Shown: positions 6,228-11,949 of the stretch, in pieces
How positions within the stretch are numbered: the stretch's first letter is position 1
Layout: every line of letters begins with the position of its first letter
NCBI GenBank assembly: GCA_905215115.1
Contig: CAJMOP010000053.1
Span: 1-12,378 of the forward strand
Length of the DNA: 12,378 bases
Origin: an uncultured bacterium
GTDB lineage: Bacteria > Actinomycetota > Coriobacteriia > Coriobacteriales > Coriobacteriaceae
Direction: 5' to 3'
Translations under genes and position numbers: made by a program
The notes under the pieces: model-generated
Told to the model about the DNA's origin: nothing
The model's input: the letters and a program-made list of their open reading frames with translations, nothing else
Database searches by the model: none

Positions 6228-6311
6228 TTTTGATTGCGCTGGTCGTGCTCTTCGACCAAGATCTTCTCGGTAGGCTTTCTTTTGATTCCGCTGATCGCGC
6301 CTTACGACCAA
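6228..6311. repeat. Pair of 32-bp direct repeats with internal dyad
   Basis: 6228-6259 and 6280-6311 agree at 26 of 32 positions (TTTTGATT, CGCTG, TCG and CGACCAA are shared) and start 52 bp apart. The first copy contains TGGTCG...CGACCA as an inverted repeat; in the second the dyad is imperfect. The repeats lie between the AbiEii-like relic and mntA, where no gene is evident. Confidence 0.6.
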
Positions 6312-6405
6312 ATTCTGGGACAAGCATATAAATAAATGGAAAACGATGCAAGACGAGTCAAGAAGCCCCTCAATCGCGTTCGTTAACCTAAGGCGGCGAG
6401 CCGTT

Positions 6406-6456
6406 CTATCTAACCCAAATATTCGCAAGCTCCTCATCCTGCTTACTCCGCTTCAT
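6406..6456 (-). pseudogene. Possible truncated start of a HepT-like (HEPN) gene
   Basis: An ATG at 6456, inside the last codons of mntA (14-bp overlap), opens MKRSKQDEELANIWVR and stops at a TAG (6406-6408). Overlapping starts of this kind, with a short charged N-terminus, are typical of hepT following mntA. The following 240 bases contain no recognisable HEPN RxxxxH core in any frame I read. Whether this is a relic or a chance ORF cannot be decided from 16 codons. Confidence 0.3.
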
Positions 6457-6742
6457 AGACACGCATCTCATCTTGCTCGATGCTTTTCCGGAAGGCCGCG
6501 CGCATGTGCTCTGGTGGGTTGGTGACGATATCAACCTTTCGCCCAAGTTCCTTCTCGAGCTCATGAGAGAGTTCGAGAAGCGCGCCGAACGTCATGGTGT
6601 TGCCGCAGACTAGGCGCAAGTCAATATCGCTATCGGGCGTTTGTTCGCCTCGCGCAAACGAGCCAAACAGATATGCCTCGCGGACATCGTAGCGAGCCAG
6701 CACGCGGGAGACCGCAGTGGATATGTCGGTAGGCGAGATCAT
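6443..6742 (-). CDS. mntA: MntA-type minimal nucleotidyltransferase
   Basis: The protein has 99 aa with an ATG start at 6742; the ribosome site is weak. It shows the minimal nucleotidyltransferase core: YLFGSFARGE (residues 24-33) followed by PDSDIDLRLV (36-45), with D39 and D41 as the metal-binding pair. A third acidic position is likely in RKVDIV (68-73). MNT proteins of this size act as antitoxins that AMPylate and silence HEPN toxins (MntA-HepT). Here no intact HepT is adjacent. The upstream 92-aa gene is 28 bases away on the same strand and may be its operon partner instead. Catalytic residues look complete, so the enzyme should be active. Confidence 0.88.
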   Translation of the reverse strand: MISPTDISTAVSRVLARYDVREAYLFGSFARGEQTPDSDIDLRLVCGNTMTFGALLELSHELEKELGRKVDIVTNPPEHMRAAFRKSIEQDEMRVYEAE

Positions 6743-6770
6743 GGGTTATTTGCCGTTCAACAGTAGAACG

Positions 6771-7049
6771 TCAGAGGGCCAGCGCCGAAACCGCCGGTCC
6801 GGCTTTTTGGCGTTCGGCGAGCTCGAAGATAAACGGGGCGTTTGAGCTAACAAATTCTGTCAAGAAATTGAGGTCATCAGCAGTAAATCCTTCGACGTTG
6901 AACCATTTGACCGCAGGCAAGAAGCATTCCGCATGGTCAAAGCCAAAGTCAACCGGGCGCTCGACGGCCACGCGAACGGTTCCGTCTTCTCTTGTCTCTG
7001 AGTAGGCAAATTGGGTGCCATCATCAAGCTGAACATAGCTCCAAAGCAC
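6771..7049 (-). CDS. Unknown 92-aa protein upstream of mntA
   Basis: I take the GTG at 7049 as start because AAGGAGG lies 5 bases upstream of it; an upstream in-frame TTG at 7076 overlaps the probable -10 and has no ribosome site. The protein begins MLWSYVQLDDGTQFAYSETR, continues through VERPVDFGFDHAECFLPAVK and ends in an alpha-helical stretch (LNFLTEFVSSNAPFIFELAE). It is acidic, with no membrane segment, signal peptide or metal-binding cysteines. I do not recognise a named domain; from memory, proteins with this start occur in Coriobacteriia next to nucleotidyltransferase or toxin genes. It may be a small partner of MntA (inference from the operon). The first codons and ribosome site match the small ORF at 2645-2830. 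Confidence 0.75.
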   Translation of the reverse strand: MLWSYVQLDDGTQFAYSETREDGTVRVAVERPVDFGFDHAECFLPAVKWFNVEGFTADDLNFLTEFVSSNAPFIFELAERQKAGPAVSALAL

Positions 7050-7075
7050 GGCTGCCTCCTTAGTGTTGATATCCA

Positions 7076-7081
7076 AGTATA
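7076..7081 (-). promoter_or_regulatory. Candidate -10 (TATACT) for the 92-aa gene/mntA operon
   Basis: TATACT on the minus strand lies 26 bases upstream of the GTG, giving a leader of roughly 20 bases that carries the AAGGAGG. No convincing -35 is present at 16-18 bases (GTTACA lies only 14 bases away). Confidence 0.4.
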
Positions 7082-7492
7082 AAGAGCAGACTAGATGTAA
7101 CGCGGCGTGAATTGGATTATTCCTATAAGAGACGAACTCTGACAGCTGGCCATCTCCGAAAGTGCGGGGAAACCGAGATCTGCCGACCAGACCCCAGTTC
7201 CGAGCTTCCGCGATCTGCTGTTTTGTTGCTAAAAATCAGTCTGTGCTCGGCGGTTTTAAATTTTTACCCGCACATCCGAAAATCGGGCCATTCAGCAACG
7301 ATATGCGGTGCCCAAGAGTGCTATGCCAGGTAAGAAGAGCGTTAAGAAAAATGCGCCCGAGCCAGCCGACCCCTCGCCTTGCATCCATTATGGCAACCGA
7401 TAACCACAACGCGCCTGAACCAAGGGATTGACACTCAATTCCATCGTCAATAATTTCCTAAAACAAGTGATTTACTTTTAGGCGGGTCGAAT
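7082..7492. other. 411-bp stretch without a clear gene
   Basis: Nothing here is a convincing gene on either strand. The only start with coding flavour is a plus-strand ATG at 7323 that reads MPGKKSVKKNAPEPADPSPC and stops after 26 aa (7401-7403) without a clear ribosome site. Lys/Ala/Pro-rich openings like this are seen in DUF6465-type proteins, so a truncated gene start is possible but unproven. An AT-rich block (GTTTTAAATTTTTA, 7253-7266) interrupts an otherwise GC-rich sequence. No terminator hairpin follows abiF. Confidence 0.4.
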
Positions 7493-8425
7493 CTAGATTT
7501 TATACCTGGTTATCTTCTTCCATTCGGCTGGGAACCCCATGGCCTCAAGGAGGCGCTCCTCGCCGATGCTCTCATCCAATGACAAGTATCCGTTAACGCA
7601 CTTGACGAGCTTAGCCTTGAATGCCTTGAACTCGTCGTCGCGCAGGAGGTATCGAAGGGTGATCACTGCCGAGAAGACGTCTACCTTGCCGCAAACGTAA
7701 TCCGGCCCAATCTTTTCGATGCCGAGCTTGGCGTGCAAGGTCGTGTCAGGAATCTCTACGTGGCACCTGTGGGAGAAGAGGCGCTCGCCATGCGCGCAGA
7801 CGTTCCTGTAAAGGGCGAGCACGCGGATAAACGAAGAGAGTTCCTTTGGATTTCCGACCCCGAATCTCTTGGCGATTTTGGCTTTCTCGTTGTCCCTAAG
7901 TGCCGTGAGCATTTTTGAAATCTGTCCGAAGGTCATGGCGTTCACAGTGACCCACAGCGGCACGTTCTTATATGCCCTGCGGTAGTAGGCGAGGTATTCA
8001 TGGCTGGTATCCTTGTTGGCGATATATTCAAGCATGTTCAGCAGCTTGGGGAGAACACGCTTCGCGCCCTTAGATGTCGCGTAGCAGCGGGCGTCTAGAT
8101 ACTTACTCTGGGACTCGCCATATGCAGCGCAGAACTCGTAGGCCAGCGCCGACCTGATCTTCGCCTCGACCTTGAGCAGTGCATCGAGCATTATCTCCCT
8201 GAGCTCTACGTCGAACTCGTAAAGCGCTAAAATGTCTCCAAAAGTGGCGCCTTCGCGGTATACCCGGGTGCTCGGGTCTCGGAAAAACGACTGGTAACCG
8301 TTCACGACCGGGAAATAGCCGATGTCCGCAAGGACCCTCCGGCAAACCTCTTCGTCCTCGATTCTGAGGCCGGAGCTTCTGAGCTTCTCCATCTGCTGCT
8401 GGTAGGTGAGGAATTCTTTGGGCAT
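7493..8425 (-). CDS. abiF: AbiF/AbiD-type abortive infection protein (Abi_2, HEPN RNase)
   Basis: The protein has 310 aa with an ATG at 8425 and a weak ribosome site (GGAAGAG). The N-terminus (FLTYQQQMEKLRSSGLRIED) opens the Abi_2 family pattern: repeated L..RGL-like helix, IGYF....YQSFF, LYEFDVELREIMLDALLKVE and IRSALAYEF. PLWVTVNAMTFGQISKM (residues 156-172) is a further family block. RNVCAH (R207, H212) is the HEPN RxxxxH catalytic motif, indicating a metal-independent RNase. Family proteins abort phage growth, probably by cleaving RNA. It is preceded by its own promoter, a structured RNA and a terminator, the arrangement of AbiF systems in which a small RNA acts as antitoxin. It appears full length and intact. 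Confidence 0.9.
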   Translation of the reverse strand: MPKEFLTYQQQMEKLRSSGLRIEDEEVCRRVLADIGYFPVVNGYQSFFRDPSTRVYREGATFGDILALYEFDVELREIMLDALLKVEAKIRSALAYEFCAAYGESQSKYLDARCYATSKGAKRVLPKLLNMLEYIANKDTSHEYLAYYRRAYKNVPLWVTVNAMTFGQISKMLTALRDNEKAKIAKRFGVGNPKELSSFIRVLALYRNVCAHGERLFSHRCHVEIPDTTLHAKLGIEKIGPDYVCGKVDVFSAVITLRYLLRDDEFKAFKAKLVKCVNGYLSLDESIGEERLLEAMGFPAEWKKITRYKI

Positions 8426-8439
8426 CGTCGCTCTTCCCG

Positions 8440-8469
8440 AAAAATAAAAGGGGAACCCGCAGGCTCCCC
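8440..8469 (-). terminator. Intrinsic terminator between ncRNA and abiF
   Basis: On the minus strand GGGGAGCC pairs with GGTTCCCC (8 bp, one G-U) around TGCG, followed by TTTTATTTTT. It ends 14 bases before the abiF start codon, so most transcripts from the promoter at 8516-8544 should stop here and abiF would depend on read-through. Confidence 0.85.
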
Positions 8470-8509
8470 TCCGGTTCCAGGCATCGAAAGTTTCTGGACC
8501 CTAATCACT
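8440..8509 (-). ncRNA. Predicted AbiF-associated small RNA (about 70 nt)
   Basis: From the predicted start near 8509 the RNA opens AGUGAUUAG. It forms a stem in which GGUCCAG (8494-8500) pairs with CUGGAACC (8473-8480), 7 pairs with one bulged A, around a 13-base loop. It then has a short purine-rich linker GGAG and ends in the terminator hairpin. A conserved structured RNA upstream of abiF genes is known (AbiF RNA motif), and recent work describes it as the RNA antitoxin of AbiF. I matched position and layout here, not a covariance model. Confidence 0.65.
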
Positions 8510-8515
8510 ATCATA

Positions 8516-8544
8516 ATAGTATCTTCAAACTTGGGCCTCGTCAA
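8516..8544 (-). promoter_or_regulatory. Sigma-70-type promoter of the AbiF ncRNA
   Basis: On the minus strand TTGACG (8539-8544) and TACTAT (8516-8521) are separated by exactly 17 bases. Start would fall near 8509. There is no ORF between the promoter and the terminator, which supports an RNA product. Confidence 0.75.
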
Positions 8545-8605
8545 ACCCACGCTCTGAGTATCCACACTTATTGATGGCCGCGCATATCCACAATTCCAAA
8601 TTACC

Positions 8606-8689
8606 CTAGACAGCTAACATGTCATCAAGCCCAATCATGTCATCATGCCCAATCGCGCTACCGCGCATATCGCAAACAATAGTTACCAT
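8606..8689 (-). CDS. Possible 27-aa small protein
   Basis: The ATG at 8689 has GGAG six bases upstream (TGGAGACTTTC). The peptide starts MVTIVCDMRGSAIG and ends HDDMIGLDDMLAV; the near-repeat (I)GxDDM is encoded by the tandem 18-bp repeat at 8618-8653. It begins 45 bases after the 106-aa gene and could be the last gene of the PHP-ATPase operon. It is short enough to be chance. Confidence 0.3.
   Translation of the reverse strand: MVTIVCDMRGSAIGHDDMIGLDDMLAV
8618..8653. repeat. Tandem duplication, two 18-bp units
   Basis: catgtcatcaagcccaat is followed directly by catgtcatcatgcccaat (one mismatch). The unit length is a multiple of three, so it keeps the frame of the small ORF lying over it. 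CCGCGCATATC also occurs on both sides (near 8578 and 8661). Confidence 0.85.
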
Positions 8690-8734
8690 GAAAGTCTCCA
8701 TTGCCCTTGGCTTTCGCGAACAAGCAGCAGGGCG

Positions 8735-9055
8735 TCAGCTCCGCTTTGCCACGTCGTCGGCGTCGAGTCCTTCAGCCTTCTTGGCGATATCAGCCAGACC
8801 CGGATTCATCTTTTCGCAAGCGCCGTCCACGATCTTCTTCAAGCTTTCAAAGAAAGAGAAGGCTTTGCGATCCTGTTTAAGTTCAGTCGTGGGCTCGAGG
8901 GAAATCGTCGTAGGTTCGTCGATTCCAGCGAAAAGGGCCGAGTACAACTTCCCTACGTTCAGCTTCGGGTCTTCGACATCAATGGAAAAGCCGTCAACAC
9001 CCTCGATCGCGATCTTCCCATCCTTCAGCCCGACCTTATATGCCTTCTGAGCCAT
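8735..9055 (-). CDS. 106-aa partner protein of the PHP-ATPase
   Basis: The ATG at 9055 lies inside the end of the PHP-ATPase gene (20-bp overlap), with GGAAAC about 12 bases upstream, so translation is probably coupled. The protein starts MAQKAYKVGLKDGKIAIEGV with a short beta-rich region (residues 4-30). Residues 34-60 alternate helix and strand (LYSALFAGIDEPTTISLEPT). The rest is a charged helical half (FFESLKKIVDGACEKMNPGL ... AEGLDADDVAKRS). There is no signal peptide, membrane segment or known catalytic motif, and I do not recognise the family. The overlap suggests a dedicated partner, perhaps a regulator, inhibitor or structural subunit of the ATPase; this is inference from the operon. 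Confidence 0.8.
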   Translation of the reverse strand: MAQKAYKVGLKDGKIAIEGVDGFSIDVEDPKLNVGKLYSALFAGIDEPTTISLEPTTELKQDRKAFSFFESLKKIVDGACEKMNPGLADIAKKAEGLDADDVAKRS

Positions 9056-11441
9056 AGCGTTTGAGTCGTTTCCTGACAACGTCAGCGCCTCCTTCAACGG
9101 TCTTGGCCACAAGGTCGAGCACCTTGTAGTCGTCGCATTCGTATTCCAAAGCCCCACTCTTCACGTCAATTATTCCATTTTTGTCGCGTGCGAGAACGAT
9201 GACGTTATCGACATCGAGGTTTACGACAAAGAGCGGGTTGTGCGTAATCATCAGCACCTGCCGGTTGGCGCTCATCCTCTTAAAGGCGCCAAGGACGTGC
9301 TCCTTAATCGCTACTTGCGAGATCTGATCCTCCGGCTGGTCGATAATATAGACCCCTGGTTTAGCGTCCTCCTCCGCCAAAAGGTCGAAGTACAGGGTCC
9401 CGTACAGGCCAGGCGACGGTTCGGCGTCGATGCCTATGGACTTGTTGGTGATTTTCCTTCTCTCGGTTACGCGGTCAACCACCGCATGAAGCTTGTTGCG
9501 AATCTGATCGTAGCACGTCGCCATGGAAGGTTTTTCACCTGTTACCGCTGCAGCTATTTCCTCCGTAGTCAGCTCAGTCTCGGACTGAATGCCATTCAGC
9601 AGAAGCGATAGCTTAGGCTTGTTAAACACCTCCCTAAAGACCTCATTGCAGTAGCTTATGTCGGTACTACCAGAAGTGAGTTCGGAGACAAATATGAATT
9701 TCCCCATAGGATTGGGAACCCTAATGTCAACAGGAACGGCATACTCGAGCTTCCTGTCGCAGCGCTTTGCGGCAAGCAACACTGCGTTGGCAATTTTCGC
9801 AGAGACCTCGTCAAGGGTCGCCGAATAATCATCGATAGTTTTTTGCTCGTCAGTCTTTCTCTTCGAAAGAACTCTGCGTTCCTCGCTCGCGGCGTCCTTG
9901 ACTGCTTGGGTTTTCGCGTCATTGCGTTTGTAGACCAGCCTTTGCTTCTCGAGAAGTTTGAGAAGCCTATCCATCGCCTCCATTGCATCGGCATGGGCCT
10001 CGGCGGCTTCAAGCCCCATCTCTTTGAAAAGTTTCGAGTAATCTATTATTGCGTTGGCAAGATCGCTCCTGCAGGAGAGCAATTTAGAGCAGAGATCATC
10101 GATGTCCTTAAAAGAGATCGTCTTCGAAAATCGGGAGATGGTAAGCTTCTCAGACTTTGGCAGGTCCCGCAAAACCACCTCATGCTTATCAAGTCGACGG
10201 CGTGCATCGTTGAAGCGCGCTTTCGACTCTAGGGCGACAACGCACTCGTCAAAGAAGCGCTTGAGCGACTCTTTGATTGAGCTGACATCAACGTGGGATT
10301 GAAAATACTTACCGAAATAATCGTCTTGCCCCTGCCCCGAATGCAGCTCTTCGAGGGTTTTACGAACGCTGTCTTGGTCGTCAAACTTGAACTCAGCCGC
10401 ATCTGGGAGAAGAGTATCGACGCTTATGCCCTCTTTCGCGCAATAGGCCTCGTATCCGTCGACCAACTTGGAATCGCCTACATGCCGGCAACCGGTTATG
10501 CGGTGAATCATCATCGACTTGCCTATGGAGTTGTCGCCGATAATCGCGTTGATTCCGGGCGAAAGCGGTATGTCAAAGCACTTGCCGTCAATTGAGAGTT
10601 CAAGCGAGTCGAGCTTCGAGGAGCTGGCGCTGAAGAACGAGCAGTCGCCGACCTTGATTCTCGAGGGGTCGGTGATTGCCATGAGCAGACCTTCGAAAGT
10701 CGGCAGGCATTTCAGGCTGGAGAACGAAATCTCACCGCCTTCTTTCCCTGGATAGGTCGCCCAATCATGACAATCGCTCCCGACAACAAACGGAACGGCA
10801 TCTTTGGGATAGGTCTCGATGAGTCTCTTGATGTCGAGTTCTCGCCGCTTGTTGCGAATTTCGACCGCGTCGACAAACTCGGTCAAAATCACTTCGCTGG
10901 CGCAATTCGCGCCGAGACTGCTCACGTCCCGCTTCGCTTCCTGACCGGCCGATTTCTCGTGTCCGATGAGGACGGCGTTGAGGCCGATGTCCCTCAAGAC
11001 CTTGGTGAAACCGTCTTCGGTGAAAGCGCCAATATTAAGATCGTCGTAGCGCGGTTTCCCATTCTCATCACAGACGACCTCTGCGATGCCGTCGATTAGA
11101 TCGGGGTGCCGGTCATCGAAGATGGCAACGATATGGACGACGGTCGGCTTCTTGCCACCGGCGCGAATGGATACGCTGAACTCAATACCAGGAAGCACTT
11201 TGTTCAGGCAACCATCCCCCTCCCTCTCTTTCAAAGCGTAGTAGAGGTCTTTGTCGAAGCAGTCGTGGTCGGTGATTGCGCACATGTTGATGTCATGCGC
11301 CTTCAAACCGCGAAGCAGCGCATCAACATGGTCTTTATCGCAGTCGGCAAGTTCCTTCTTACCTTTGTCCTTAGTGGCGATACTTGCAGCAGAATGGATA
11401 TGCAGATCGATTCTGGTTGGCTTCGTGACTATGCGTTCCAA
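9036..11441 (-). CDS. PHP phosphoesterase domain fused to an SMC-like ATPase (TrlF-type), probable defence protein
   Basis: I prefer the TTG at 11441 (801 aa), which follows the ribosome site AAGAGGTG at the usual distance; the GTG at 11447 lies within that site. Positions below count from the GTG (803 aa). PHP domain, residues 10-265: DLHIHS (14-19), ITDHD (58-62), GIEFSV (87-92), GHEKSAG (162-168) and GSDCHDW (223-229) give the expected metal ligands. ATPase: Walker A GDNSIGKS (304-311); a long helical, partly coiled-coil middle (about 385-560); an ABC-signature-like EPSPGLYGTLYFDLLA (676-691); Walker B with QPED, GVYIIDQPEDQIS (698-710); and the switch histidine in MITHNP (733-738). Known PHP/SMC-like fusions are annotated as TrlF-family ATPases. 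Hydrolysis of nucleic acid or nucleotide ends by the PHP part, gated by ATP, is an inference. All key residues look present. Confidence 0.9.
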   Translation of the reverse strand: MERIVTKPTRIDLHIHSAASIATKDKGKKELADCDKDHVDALLRGLKAHDINMCAITDHDCFDKDLYYALKEREGDGCLNKVLPGIEFSVSIRAGGKKPTVVHIVAIFDDRHPDLIDGIAEVVCDENGKPRYDDLNIGAFTEDGFTKVLRDIGLNAVLIGHEKSAGQEAKRDVSSLGANCASEVILTEFVDAVEIRNKRRELDIKRLIETYPKDAVPFVVGSDCHDWATYPGKEGGEISFSSLKCLPTFEGLLMAITDPSRIKVGDCSFFSASSSKLDSLELSIDGKCFDIPLSPGINAIIGDNSIGKSMMIHRITGCRHVGDSKLVDGYEAYCAKEGISVDTLLPDAAEFKFDDQDSVRKTLEELHSGQGQDDYFGKYFQSHVDVSSIKESLKRFFDECVVALESKARFNDARRRLDKHEVVLRDLPKSEKLTISRFSKTISFKDIDDLCSKLLSCRSDLANAIIDYSKLFKEMGLEAAEAHADAMEAMDRLLKLLEKQRLVYKRNDAKTQAVKDAASEERRVLSKRKTDEQKTIDDYSATLDEVSAKIANAVLLAAKRCDRKLEYAVPVDIRVPNPMGKFIFVSELTSGSTDISYCNEVFREVFNKPKLSLLLNGIQSETELTTEEIAAAVTGEKPSMATCYDQIRNKLHAVVDRVTERRKITNKSIGIDAEPSPGLYGTLYFDLLAEEDAKPGVYIIDQPEDQISQVAIKEHVLGAFKRMSANRQVLMITHNPLFVVNLDVDNVIVLARDKNGIIDVKSGALEYECDDYKVLDLVAKTVEGGADVVRKRLKRYGSEGI

Positions 11442-11450
11442 TTGCACCTC

Positions 11451-11546
11451 TTATGCTGTCCAGGCGAATTGCATATCGCCCAACGTTGATATCAGATGGC
11501 CCCATTGCCCCTCTTGGTCGATGAGCCGGTTATATGAACCTCTCAA
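11451..11546 (-). CDS. Possible 31-aa ORF directly upstream of the PHP-ATPase (or 3' part of a decayed gene)
   Basis: A TTG at 11546 has GAAGGAG six bases upstream. The peptide runs (M)RGSYNRLIDQEGQWGHLI then STLGDMQFAWTA, with its TAA 9 bases before the ATPase start. The frame stays open further upstream (DGINIGTKEFC), and that part also looks protein-like. It could therefore be the end of a longer broken gene whose earlier pieces lie at 11569-11668. No known family. Confidence 0.4.
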   Translation of the reverse strand: MRGSYNRLIDQEGQWGHLISTLGDMQFAWTA

Positions 11547-11568
11547 GCAAAACTCCTTCGTCCCTATG

Positions 11569-11668
11569 TTAATCCCATCCCTCGATGCGGGTTAGATACT
11601 TATCGGCCTCTAGCGTCATTGCTGATAGCCTCGATGACAGCGGCTTCCGCCCTTGATGTCAACTTCAT
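11569..11668 (-). pseudogene. Two tiny overlapping frames, possible 5' part of a decayed small gene
   Basis: An ATG at 11668, seven bases after GAGGGAG, opens MKLTSRAEAAVIEAISNDAR and stops at 11600. A frame one base over, from ATG 11619, reads MTLEADKYLTRIEGWD and stops at 11569. Joined to the following ORF by two +1 shifts they would make one protein of about 72 aa ending 9 bases before the ATPase gene. Either a decayed partner gene or chance short ORFs. Confidence 0.3.
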
Positions 11669-11864
11669 CCGACGGCTCCCTCAATGATCCCCAAGCAAGT
11701 GCGAATGCCGCCCATTCGTCTCAGAATCTCACAGCACCAAATAGTGCAAGTTAGCGCCGGTCCGGAGGAAAGGTATTGGGGTGATCATATTTTAAAGAAA
11801 GGCACTCGGCTCCATTCCCAGCGCGAAAACGCATATGACTAGCACGTTAGATGTTGCATGCACG
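11669..11864. other. Intergenic DNA, no gene seen
   Basis: This stretch separates the ATPase operon from the surface-protein terminator. I find no ORF with a ribosome site on either strand; an AT-rich patch (ATATTTTAAAG, 11788-11798) might hold the promoter for the leftward operon, but no -35/-10 pair is convincing. Confidence 0.5.
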
Positions 11865-11898
11865 AAAATAGCAACGCTCCCTATCCGGAAGCGTTGCT
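11865..11898 (-). terminator. Intrinsic terminator of the LPXTG protein gene
   Basis: AGCAACGCT and AGCGTTGCT (9-bp perfect arms at 11870-11878 and 11890-11898, 11-base loop) are followed on the minus strand by ATTTT. It lies about 50 bases past the stop at 11950. Confidence 0.75.
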
Positions 11899-11949
11899 CT
11901 CATAACTTCAACAGTGTTTTTGTATTGCAGCCAGATGCGTCGTGCCGCC

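Noticed and set aside
6228..6311. CRISPR-like array
   Set aside because: Only two repeats, 26/32 identical, no third unit and no cas gene in the window.
5709..6437. 242-aa minus-strand ORF opposite the AbiEii-like gene
   Set aside because: It is the complement of a clearly conserved nucleotidyltransferase frame; no motifs and no ribosome site.
7162..7431. 89-aa plus-strand ORF in the gap before abiF
   Set aside because: No ribosome site, stops and starts in mixed composition, no recognisable domain; treated as intergenic.
8302..8565. 87-aa minus-strand ORF across the AbiF RNA
   Set aside because: It runs through a promoter, a hairpin and an intrinsic terminator and then out of frame into abiF; an RNA product explains the interval better.
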